A stretch of DNA of 7,401 bases from Prevotellaceae bacterium (GTDB lineage Bacteria; Bacteroidota; Bacteroidia; Bacteroidales; UBA932): NCBI GenBank assembly GCA_031289895.1, contig JAITOP010000210.1, positions 1 through 7,401 of the forward strand, given 5' to 3'. This document shows positions 1 to 6,127 of this stretch, piece after piece. The notes beneath the pieces are model-generated. The model did not search any database and was not told the origin of the DNA. It was given only the letters and a program-made list of their open reading frames with translations. The number at the start of each line of letters is the position of its first letter. The stretch's first letter is position 1. Made by a program: the position numbers and the translations under genes.

Positions 1-158
1 TCCGCAAATTCATTTATTGCAGGAGTGAAAATATCATGTCGCCCTCCACTGCGCCATAGTCGTGTTCCGTGTTTGTTTATATACCATTTAAAAAACTTTG
101 CTAAACGCTCCAAATCTGCACTATCGTTATAGGGTATGCCTTTTGCTACACGTTTTAC
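1..158 (-). CDS. Partial open frame of unknown function, truncated at the window edge
   Basis: An open frame of 52 codons enters from the TGA at 161-159 and runs leftward off the window without a stop. Its translation looks protein-like (it includes YNDSADLERLAKFFKWYIN and then LWRSGGRHDIFTPAINEFA), and it is less AT-rich than the flanking non-coding DNA, which supports a coding origin. There is no ATG or GTG in frame after the TGA. The only conventional alternative is a TTG at 113-111, so this is either a gene using TTG or a 5'-truncated remnant. An 18 bp palindrome lies directly upstream (161-178). I do not recognise the family and assign no function. The rest of the gene lies outside the window. 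Confidence 0.35.
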
Positions 159-160
159 TC

Positions 161-178
161 AAAAGGTATATACCTTTT
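161..178. repeat. 18 bp perfect palindrome
   Basis: The sequence AAAAGGTATATACCTTTT is its own reverse complement over 18 bp with no loop. It lies immediately upstream of the open frame that runs off the left edge on the minus strand, so it could be an operator-like site for a dimeric protein. It could equally be the boundary of a repeat. Nothing in the window identifies a binding protein. Confidence 0.5.
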
Positions 179-186
179 TTTCCGTT

Positions 187-236
187 CATTCGGATTTGCA
201 ATCCGAATGTTGGAGTATAAGGATTTATAATCCTTA
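187..236. repeat. Two tandem triloop hairpins with related arms
   Basis: Two perfect inverted repeats sit 8 bp apart. The first (187-209) has 10-bp arms CATTCGGATT/AATCCGAATG around the loop TGC. The second (218-236) has 8-bp arms TAAGGATT/AATCCTTA around the loop TAT. Both share the arm core GGATT/AATCC and a 3-nt loop, so they look like two members of one short palindromic family. Neither is followed by a T-run on either strand long enough to call it a terminator. Confidence 0.65.
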
Positions 237-450
237 GAATCAAGATATAAGAATCAAAATTCAAGAACAAAGATTCAATATTATAGAATTTCAGAAAATA
301 TTAAAATTCTGTAATTTTTGTTTTATGGATATTGTCTGAACTGTAATTTTTTGTGGTTATTTTTTTTCCACGAATTTCACGAATTGCCACGAATATTTCA
401 TGTTGATTAGTGTAGATGAATGGCTAAATTATTGTTTTAAGTTTAAAATA
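237..450. other. Non-coding AT-rich region with dispersed-repeat-like sequence
   Basis: I see no gene in this stretch. The part 237-310 is AT-rich with recurring GAATCAA/GATTCAA words. It also holds a weak inverted repeat AGAATTT (285-291)/AAATTCT (304-310). The segment 331-400, including the words TGTCTGAACTG and CACGAAT, resembles intergenic sequence I recall as dispersed in many environmental bacterial genomes. That recollection cannot be checked here. Confidence 0.45.
369..394. repeat. Short tandem CACGAAT repeat
   Basis: Three copies of the 7-mer CACGAAT lie at 369-375, 378-384 and 388-394, spaced 9 and 10 bp apart, close to one helical turn. Read on the minus strand they give ATTCGTG words. 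I recall similar 'attcgtg' segments as common dispersed intergenic sequence in environmental bacteria, but no function is evident. Confidence 0.55.
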
Positions 451-530
451 CAGCCTTTTAGGCAGATGTACTTACTACAAAATCCGCAGGTCGATGACCT
501 GCGGTTATGAAAATATTGTCTTTCAGACAA
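451..530. repeat. Cluster of three triloop hairpins
   Basis: Three hairpins with 3-nt loops lie close together. The first (451-465) has GCCT/AGGC arms around TTT, with an extra outer C-G pair after one A-A mismatch. The second (484-504) has perfect 9-bp GC-rich arms CCGCAGGTC/GACCTGCGG around GAT. The third (516-530) has 6-bp arms TTGTCT/AGACAA around TTC. Read on the minus strand, downstream of bactofilin, the third is followed by TATTTT and the second by ATTTTG. They might therefore weakly terminate the bactofilin transcript, although the T-runs are short. They fit better as dispersed palindromic repeats. Confidence 0.6.
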
Positions 531-561
531 AATAGAGCCTCAAAAAAAGTTTTAGCCAAAA

Positions 562-701
562 GACCAACGACCAACGACCAACGACTAACGACCAATGACT
601 AACGACTAACGACTAACGACCAACGACCAACGACTAACGACTAACGACCAACGACTAACGACCAAATACTAACGCCTAAATACCAACGACCAAACACCTA
701 C
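562..701. repeat. Heptamer tandem array, 20 units, ending on the bactofilin stop codon
   Basis: Twenty consecutive 7-bp units run without a gap. The first fourteen (562-659) are nearly uniform GACCAAC or GACTAAC, varying only at the fourth base except for one GACCAAT. The last six (660-701) diverge into a 14-bp rhythm, for example GACCAAA then TACTAAC. On the strand transcribed with bactofilin the unit reads GTTGGTC or GTTAGTC. The last unit overlaps the bactofilin stop codon (698-700), so the array fills the gene's immediate 3' flank. Seven is not a multiple of three and several units contain TAG on the minus strand, so it is not coding. The architecture recalls the short tandemly repeated heptamers (STRR) of cyanobacteria. 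A related array lies at 5449-5518. Confidence 0.92.
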
Positions 702-1087
702 TTCCCATTCTCAGCAGTATTATCATTTTCGCTGTTAGGCATTTTGCAGAGTCCGTTGAACGTAGCACCGCTTTCTATTATCAGTTTCTGGACGGTGATT
801 TCGCCCACAAGCACCGATTTTTCTTTTAATATAAGAATATCGTCTGCAATAACATTTCCTCTTACTCTGCCCGAAACGTCAATGTAGGCGCAATGTAAGT
901 CGCCTTTTATTTTGCCTTTTGCGCCTATAACCACACGTCCTGTTGACACAACAGAGCCATCAAGAGTGCCGTCAATTCTAAGGTCGCCGGTTGTTTCTAT
1001 TGCACCCGTTATTTTTGTGTTTTCACAAATTCTATTGATGCTTGATACAACTTGGTCTAATGTTGGGATTTGTTTTTTCTCTGCCAT
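698..1087 (-). CDS. Bactofilin family protein
   Basis: This 129-residue protein is a bactofilin (DUF583/PF04519 type), a small cytoskeletal protein that polymerises without nucleotide into filaments at the inner face of the membrane. In studied bacteria bactofilins position peptidoglycan enzymes and affect cell shape. The core spans about residues 24-115 and shows the short beta-helix rungs typical of the family: RIDGTLDGSV, then VVIGAKGKIKGDL, VSGRVRGNVIA and VLVGEITVQ. Both tails are short and polar; the C-terminal tail is rich in Asn and Glu. There is no signal peptide or membrane segment, as expected. The start follows the protease stop by 37 bp, with no Shine-Dalgarno, as is usual in Bacteroidota. 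It is the last gene of the envelope group, and its stop codon abuts the heptamer array. No specific symbol (bacA, ccmA) can be assigned from sequence alone. Confidence 0.93.
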   Translation of the reverse strand: MAEKKQIPTLDQVVSSINRICENTKITGAIETTGDLRIDGTLDGSVVSTGRVVIGAKGKIKGDLHCAYIDVSGRVRGNVIADDILILKEKSVLVGEITVQKLIIESGATFNGLCKMPNSENDNTAENGK

Positions 1088-1106
1088 ATCTTTGTAAATT
1101 TATTGT

Positions 1107-1114
1107 CAAAAGTA
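1107..1114 (-). promoter_or_regulatory. Possible Bacteroidota -7 element upstream of bactofilin
   Basis: Read on the minus strand this is TACTTTTG, a full match to TAnnTTTG, 19 bp upstream of the bactofilin ATG in the 37 bp gap after the protease gene. No TTG or TTTG -33 element sits at a normal distance; that stretch is A/T only. It is therefore a weak candidate, and bactofilin may simply be co-transcribed with the protease. Confidence 0.35.
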
Positions 1115-1124
1115 ATATAATATT

Positions 1125-2780
1125 TTATTTTTTTTGTAATATTTCGTTGTATTTATTTTTATTAAGTAAAATATCTATTGCCTTGTTAAGTTGTTTATCG
1201 TCTGTTAGCATTGTTCTTATTCGTCCTTGTTGGTAATAGTATTTGCTTGATATTTCTTCGTTTATTAATTGTAATATTTCTTGTTTATATGTTTGTAAAT
1301 CTTTTAGTTTGTCGTGGGTTATCCGGGTTATCAGTGTTTCTGTTTGTGTTTGGATATTGTCGGCATATTTTTTATTTTTTATTTCTTCCGATAGTTTTTC
1401 AGCAAGGCTTTCGGCTTTTGTTTGATAATCATATTCTTTATCCGAAAGAAATTTTATAAAATCAAGATAGTCGGCATCGGTAATTTTGAAATTTTCGGGT
1501 TCAGCTATTTGTTCGTGTTTTGCAAAATATTGTATTGCATAATCGGAAATTAAACTGCGTATTACCAAACTTATGGCGATATCGCTGTATTCGTCTGATT
1601 TTATTTCTACATCGGGCATTACTCCGCCGCCGTCATATACTTTTCTGCCGTTTGAGGTGATAAATTCTTTTTTCAGTGAATCGGGAATTGTAGCAACGCT
1701 GCCATCTTCGTTGCGTTCCGAAAAGTTATGTGCCTGTATGCAGCGTCCGCTTGGGATATAGTATTTTGCTGTTGTAAGTTTTATTCGTGCGTTGTAACCT
1801 ACGGGGCGTACGGTTTGCACCAATCCTTTTCCGTATGTTCGCGTTCCCAGAATCACTGCGCGTTCTAAATCCTGCAATGCGCCTGCAACAATTTCGGAAG
1901 ATGATGCCGAGCCGCTGTTAACCAGCACAACAACAGGTATATTCAACTGTATAGGTTCTTCTTTTGTTTTATACGAATAGTCAAAATCTTTTATGCGTCC
2001 GCGCGAATACACAACCTCAGTTCCTTTTTTCACAAACATTCCTACAATATCAACTGCGGCATCGAGCAATCCGCCTGTATTTCCGCGCAAATCTATGATA
2101 AGCGATTTCATTTGTTTTGTTTTTTCAAGGTCGCGCAATACGTTTTTAAAATCTTTCTGGCAATTTTGCGTAAACGCTGATAATGCGATATATCCTACGC
2201 TGTCGCGCACTATTCCTGCGTGTACAATTCCTGAAATATGCACTTTTTCGCGGGTAAGTTTTACTGTTGTTGTATCCGAAGTTCTTATTTTTACTACTTG
2301 TGCGATTAACGTTGTTCCCTGTTCGCCTTTTAGCATGTTGCTTGCTTCGCTTGTTGTTTTTCCTTGCAATGAATTATTGTCGATTGATAAAATTAAATCG
2401 CCGGCAACAAGACCGGCTTTATCGGCAGGAAAATCTTTATAAGTTTCAACAATTTGTACATAATTGTTTTTTGCTCCTATTATTGCTCCTATGCCGCTGT
2501 ATTCGCCTGTTGTAGCCAAATCAAATTCTTCGGTATCTTCTTCGGGTAAATATGTTGTGTAAGGGTCGAGTTCGCTCAGCATGCCGTCAATTCCCGATTT
2601 TACTATTTTTTCTGCATCTATATCATCAACATAAAGAAGATTTAATTCTCTGAATACGGAAAAAAATATATCAAGATTTTTTACAATCTTAAAATTATCG
2701 GACGATGACGCTGCAATAAAACTTGCGCAAGCCGCTACAATTATTGTTGATACTATTATATTTTTTATTTTTTTCGACAT
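1125..2780 (-). CDS. ctpA: S41 family C-terminal processing protease with PDZ domain
   Basis: This 551-residue exported serine protease cleaves envelope proteins from their C-terminal ends. In other bacteria the family controls peptidoglycan hydrolases and other periplasmic targets. Residues 1-25 form a basic then hydrophobic export signal. V15-A-A-C18 fits a minimal lipobox, so it could be a lipoprotein, although ordinary signal cleavage after the Ala/Ser stretch is equally plausible. A PDZ domain spans about 88-175, with the carboxylate-binding loop YSGIGAIIG at 94-102. The S41 core follows, with LIIDLRGNTGGLLD at 227-240. The catalytic Ser is S293 in GSASSSEIVAGAL and the catalytic Lys is K318 in TYGKGL; their 25-residue spacing is the family norm. 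About 150 residues after the core are helical and charged, a C-terminal extension seen in many Bacteroidota S41 proteases. The neighbours are PBP1A upstream and bactofilin downstream. The symbol is generic for the family. Confidence 0.93.
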   Translation of the reverse strand: MSKKIKNIIVSTIIVAACASFIAASSSDNFKIVKNLDIFFSVFRELNLLYVDDIDAEKIVKSGIDGMLSELDPYTTYLPEEDTEEFDLATTGEYSGIGAIIGAKNNYVQIVETYKDFPADKAGLVAGDLILSIDNNSLQGKTTSEASNMLKGEQGTTLIAQVVKIRTSDTTTVKLTREKVHISGIVHAGIVRDSVGYIALSAFTQNCQKDFKNVLRDLEKTKQMKSLIIDLRGNTGGLLDAAVDIVGMFVKKGTEVVYSRGRIKDFDYSYKTKEEPIQLNIPVVVLVNSGSASSSEIVAGALQDLERAVILGTRTYGKGLVQTVRPVGYNARIKLTTAKYYIPSGRCIQAHNFSERNEDGSVATIPDSLKKEFITSNGRKVYDGGGVMPDVEIKSDEYSDIAISLVIRSLISDYAIQYFAKHEQIAEPENFKITDADYLDFIKFLSDKEYDYQTKAESLAEKLSEEIKNKKYADNIQTQTETLITRITHDKLKDLQTYKQEILQLINEEISSKYYYQQGRIRTMLTDDKQLNKAIDILLNKNKYNEILQKK

Positions 2781-2799
2781 TTTTTTCAGTTTTGATTCG

Positions 2800-2825
2800 C
2801 AAAGATAGACAATTTTGGCTTACAA
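2800..2825 (-). promoter_or_regulatory. Likely Bacteroidota promoter for the S41 protease
   Basis: On the minus strand the -7 element TATCTTTG (2807-2800) matches TAnnTTTG completely and ends 19 bp before the protease ATG. A TTG lies 15 bp upstream (2825-2823), slightly closer than the usual spacing of about 17-23 bp. The 137 bp gap after the PBP1A gene is AT-rich and holds no gene, so independent initiation here is reasonable. Confidence 0.55.
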
Positions 2826-2917
2826 TATGATAATCATCTGTTTTTTTAATATCAATTAAAACAATTAAAATATTTAAAATCCGTCTAATTCGCAGTAAAT
2901 ATGTTTGTTATTAAAAA

Positions 2918-5275
2918 TCAGAAAACATTATTATCATCTTTATTATTTTTATTTTCTTGGTCGGATACCATTTCTTCGCCTTCGGTATCGGTTGCATCTA
3001 CCGTATCGCAATCAAAATTTAATGTGATATTAACGGGTTTTTCAAAAACATCGGTTTTTGAAATATTAAGTTTACCGTCGTTAAGAGTTTTTTGCATAAA
3101 AATTCCCCATATCGGCAATGCCATATTTGAGCCGCCGCCAAGCCCAAGCCCTGCAAAGTGAACGCTTCTGTCTTCTGCTCCAACCCAAACTCCGCCTGTA
3201 AGAGTTGGCATTGTTCCCATAAACCATCCGTCCGACTGGCTGTTGGATGTTCCTGTTTTTCCCGCAATTTGTCCGGTTGGAACATACGATGTTCGCAAGC
3301 GTGTTGCCGTGCCGTGATTAACTACGCCTTGCATTAAATTTAGCATGAGATATGCTGTTTCGGCACTTATTACTTCACGGCTTTCGGGTATAAACGAGCC
3401 GAGAATATTTCCTTTGCTGTCTTCGATGCGGGTTACAAAAAATGGTTCTATATGTACGCCTTTGTTTGCGAAAGTTGCATAAGCGCCAACCATCTCAAAC
3501 GGAGAAACATCCGCGCTACCTAAACACAACGACGGCACAGCATCCAAATGGCTGTAAATCCCCATATTATGGCACATATCGGCTAATGCATTCGCTCCAA
3601 ATTCTTCAACTAATTGTCCTGAAATCCAGTTATCGCTCAATGCCAATGCTTTTTTTAGTGTCAACATTTGTCCGCGATACTTTTCGCTTGTTGTGCTTTT
3701 TGGTTCCCATATATCATTGTTTGGAAGTGGAATTCGCGGTTGTGTGCAAGAAAATTCTGAGCAGGGATTATATTTTTCCATTGCCAGAGTGTATAAAAAC
3801 GGTTTTATTGTTGAGCCTACGTGGCGTTTGCCCTGACGCACGGCATCGTATTTAAAATATCTGAAATTTATTCCGCCAACGTATGCTTTAATATATCCTG
3901 TTTGCGGCTGCATCACCATGAATCCCGCGCGTAGTATTGATTTGTAATAAAGTATAGAATCGCGAGGCGACATAATTGTATCTAATGTTCCGTTTTTCCA
4001 CGCGAAAACGGTCATTTGTACAGGCGTGTTAAAGGTTTTAAGTATTTCGGTTTGCGAAACGCCGGCATTTGTCATTTCTCTGTATCTGTCTGATTGCTTT
4101 ATTGCTGACATGATAATATTGTCAATTTCATTTTGTTTAAGATTGCTGAACAATCGGTTTCTGGTTTTCACTTCTTTGTCGAATTTTGGCTGCAAATCTT
4201 TTCCTAAATGTTCGGCAACGGCTTGTTCTGCATAACGTTGCATTCGCGAATCTATTGTTGTATAAATTTTTAATCCATCTCTGTCGAGATTATAATTTTC
4301 GCCGTTGCTTTTTTGATTTTTGTTGCACCATCCGTAAAGCGGATTATTTTCCCATTGATATAAATCGTATTTATAATCTTCATCGTTGGTGTAACTGCTT
4401 GGCGATGGCTCTTTTGCGTTCATTGTTCGTTTCAGCATTTCGCGAAAATAGGGAGCTAAGCCGCTGTTATGGTCTTGCTGCGAATATTTTGACATATCAA
4501 CAGCAAGTTTTTTTATCGAGTCGCTTTCGGTTTCTGATAAAAATCCGTATTTGCACATTTGCGAAATTACATGGTTGCGGCGTTGCAATGCCCGTTCGGG
4601 ATTACGAACAGGACTGTACATTGTGGGTCCGTTTACTAATCCTATCAAAACGGCTGCCTCCTGAATATTTAAATCCGAAGGGTTTTTTTTGAAAAATGTC
4701 TGCGATGCCGCACTTATTCCGAAAGCGTTGCTGCCAAACGGAACGGTGTTAAGATACATCGCAATTATTTCTTCTTTGGTGTAACTTCGTTCTATTTTTA
4801 CGGCGGTAACCCATTCCTGTAATTTTTGTATTGCTCGTTTTATTTTATTTGTCGAGCGTTCCGAAAAAAGATTCAAAGCCAACTGTTGTGATATTGTACT
4901 TCCGCCGCCGCCGCCTGTAACGTTTCCGCCGATAATTGTTTTCACAAAAACGCGGGCAAGACTGTTAAAATCTATTCCCGAATGGCTGTAAAAACGAACA
5001 TCTTCGGTTGATATAAGTGCGTTTACAAGATTTGGCGACAGGTCTTCGTAGTTTACCGGCGAACGATTTTCCAAATGAAAAGTGCCAAGAGTAACACCAT
5101 CAGACGAAATGATGTTTGTTGCCAATTTGCGCTGAGGATTTTCCAAGTCTTTGAAAGAAGGCAACGAGCCGAAAAGACCAATCATTACAAAGAAAATCAT
5201 TAATACAAAAAGCGCAAAAGGAGCGCAGAAGATAATCCACCCCCATTTAATTATTTTATGTTTTGAAATTTTCAT
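2918..5275 (-). CDS. mrcA: Penicillin-binding protein 1A family: bifunctional transglycosylase/transpeptidase
   Basis: This class A PBP of 785 residues polymerises lipid II into glycan strands (GT51 domain) and cross-links the stem peptides (transpeptidase domain) at the outer face of the inner membrane. Residues 1-8 are a short basic cytoplasmic tail and about 9-36 a transmembrane anchor. The GT51 motifs are STEDVRFYSHSGID, with catalytic Glu E91, GGSTISQQLALN (124-135) and EEIIAMYLNTVPFG (168-181). The transpeptidase motifs are S488-T-I-K491 (active-site Ser S488), S547-D-N549 and K673-T-G-T676, so both activities look intact. The tail after about 755 is acidic and Asn-rich. The ATG at 5275 is chosen over an in-frame TTG at 5308, because the extra codons would run through a perfect -7 promoter element and the ATG product begins with a normal basic tail and anchor. 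It is separated from frr by 248 bp. Confidence 0.95.
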   Translation of the reverse strand: MKISKHKIIKWGWIIFCAPFALFVLMIFFVMIGLFGSLPSFKDLENPQRKLATNIISSDGVTLGTFHLENRSPVNYEDLSPNLVNALISTEDVRFYSHSGIDFNSLARVFVKTIIGGNVTGGGGGSTISQQLALNLFSERSTNKIKRAIQKLQEWVTAVKIERSYTKEEIIAMYLNTVPFGSNAFGISAASQTFFKKNPSDLNIQEAAVLIGLVNGPTMYSPVRNPERALQRRNHVISQMCKYGFLSETESDSIKKLAVDMSKYSQQDHNSGLAPYFREMLKRTMNAKEPSPSSYTNDEDYKYDLYQWENNPLYGWCNKNQKSNGENYNLDRDGLKIYTTIDSRMQRYAEQAVAEHLGKDLQPKFDKEVKTRNRLFSNLKQNEIDNIIMSAIKQSDRYREMTNAGVSQTEILKTFNTPVQMTVFAWKNGTLDTIMSPRDSILYYKSILRAGFMVMQPQTGYIKAYVGGINFRYFKYDAVRQGKRHVGSTIKPFLYTLAMEKYNPCSEFSCTQPRIPLPNNDIWEPKSTTSEKYRGQMLTLKKALALSDNWISGQLVEEFGANALADMCHNMGIYSHLDAVPSLCLGSADVSPFEMVGAYATFANKGVHIEPFFVTRIEDSKGNILGSFIPESREVISAETAYLMLNLMQGVVNHGTATRLRTSYVPTGQIAGKTGTSNSQSDGWFMGTMPTLTGGVWVGAEDRSVHFAGLGLGGGSNMALPIWGIFMQKTLNDGKLNISKTDVFEKPVNITLNFDCDTVDATDTEGEEMVSDQENKNNKDDNNVF

Positions 5276-5296
5276 AAAATTCAATTTATTAATCGA

Positions 5297-5333
5297 CAAA
5301 ATTAGCAAAAAACCTTGTAATATAATTACAAAA
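5297..5333 (-). promoter_or_regulatory. Likely Bacteroidota promoter for the PBP1A gene
   Basis: On the minus strand TAATTTTG (5304-5297) matches TAnnTTTG fully, 21 bp upstream of the chosen ATG. A TTTTG (5333-5329) could be the -33 element, although its 24 bp spacing is on the long side. The position argues for independent transcription of the envelope genes from pyrH-frr, and against a start at the TTG at 5308. Confidence 0.5.
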
Positions 5334-5448
5334 TTAACATAATTATATAAATACTAATAAATATTTACATATAAAACCGGAATAATATCTTGTTAATCAG
5401 CGGTTATTGAATTGAAAATTAAGAGTTAAGAATTATTATCTAACTTTC
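5334..5448. other. AT-rich non-coding gap with one dispersed repeat
   Basis: Between the PBP1A promoter and the heptamer array I see no gene and no convincing terminator for frr. The only structure is a 19 bp word, AATTAAGAGTTAAGAATTA at 5417-5435, which recurs exactly at 7145-7163. Such AATTAAGAATT-type words are common filler in Bacteroidota intergenic DNA in my recollection. Confidence 0.5.
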
Positions 5449-5518
5449 GACCAAATACCAACGACAAAATACCAACGACTAAATACAAACGACCAAATAC
5501 CACCGACCGAATACCAAA
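5449..5518. repeat. Second heptamer array with a 14-bp rhythm, next to the frr stop
   Basis: Ten consecutive 7-bp units form five 14-bp pairs of the pattern GACCAAA then TACCAAC, with scattered substitutions. This is the same sequence family and orientation as the six diverged units at 660-701. The array ends 5 bp from the frr stop codon (5524-5526), so it occupies the immediate 3' flank of frr just as the first array does for bactofilin. On the transcribed strand the units read GTTGGTA and TTTGGTC. Confidence 0.88.
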
Positions 5519-5523
5519 AATAT

Positions 5524-6087
5524 TTACACCGTCATTATTTCCTGTTCTTTTTTTTCTAATACTTTATCTATTTTTTTGTTTACTTCTTCGGTGATTTTTT
5601 GTACTTCTGCTTCAAAATCTTTACATAAATCTTCCGAAAGTCCGTCTTTTTGAAGTTTTTTTATTGATTCTATCGCATCTCTGCGCAAATTGCGAACTGC
5701 CACGCGTGCTGCCTCGCCTTCGGAGCGTGTTTTCTTCACCAAATCTTTACGGCGTTCTTCGGTAAGTGCCGGAACGTTTATGCGAATTGTTTCGCCGTTG
5801 TTTTGCGGGTTAAACCCGATATTTGCTGCAAGAATGGCTTTTTCGATAACGGGAATCATAGATTTTTCCCATGGCTGAATGCTTATTGTTCGCGCATCGG
5901 GCGACGTTACGCTGCCAATTTGTGATAATGGTGTTGGCGTGCCGTAATAATTAATTTCGATACCTGCAAGCATCGCCGGATTGGCTTTACCTGCGCGTAC
6001 AGAAATAAGTTCTGTTTCAAGAAAATCGATTGCTTTTTGCATCTTGCTTTTCGTTGTTTCAATTATAGATTTTGCTTTTGATTCCAT
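5524..6087 (-). CDS. frr: Ribosome recycling factor
   Basis: The 187-residue protein is full length (185 in E. coli). After peptide release it binds the ribosomal A site and, with EF-G, splits the post-termination complex into subunits. The sequence follows the family throughout: RAGKANPAML at 31-40, YYGTPTPLSQIG at 47-58, PALTEERRKDLVKKTR at 106-121 and ARVAVRNLRRDAIE at 127-140. R135 aligns with E. coli Arg132, a residue known to be needed for activity. Domain I is made of the N-terminal helix and residues from about 106 on; the inserted domain II lies between. The gene follows pyrH by 40 bp with no promoter-like sequence in the gap, so the two are very likely co-transcribed in the conserved pyrH-frr order. 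Its stop is 5 bp from a heptamer array. Confidence 0.98.
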   Translation of the reverse strand: MESKAKSIIETTKSKMQKAIDFLETELISVRAGKANPAMLAGIEINYYGTPTPLSQIGSVTSPDARTISIQPWEKSMIPVIEKAILAANIGFNPQNNGETIRINVPALTEERRKDLVKKTRSEGEAARVAVRNLRRDAIESIKKLQKDGLSEDLCKDFEAEVQKITEEVNKKIDKVLEKKEQEIMTV

Positions 6088-6127
6088 AGCTGTAATAGTT
6101 TAAAATTGTTATTATTATGTTATTTTA

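Noticed and set aside
484..504. Intrinsic terminator for bactofilin
   Set aside because: The hairpin is strong, but on the minus strand it is followed only by ATTTTG, a short T-run. It is better described as one of the triloop palindromes, with weak termination as a possibility.
562..701. CRISPR array
   Set aside because: The 7-bp units are contiguous with no spacers, so the array is a simple tandem repeat.
2159..2169. Second sigma-54-like site (TGGCAATTTTGC)
   Set aside because: The GG-to-GC spacing is 7 bp instead of 10 and it lies within the protease coding sequence.
1993..2442. A 149-codon plus-strand frame inside the protease gene
   Set aside because: It lies entirely antisense to the well-supported S41 core, including the PDZ and catalytic regions, and its translation resembles no family. 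The other plus-strand frames opposite PBP1A, frr and pyrH are rejected for the same reason.
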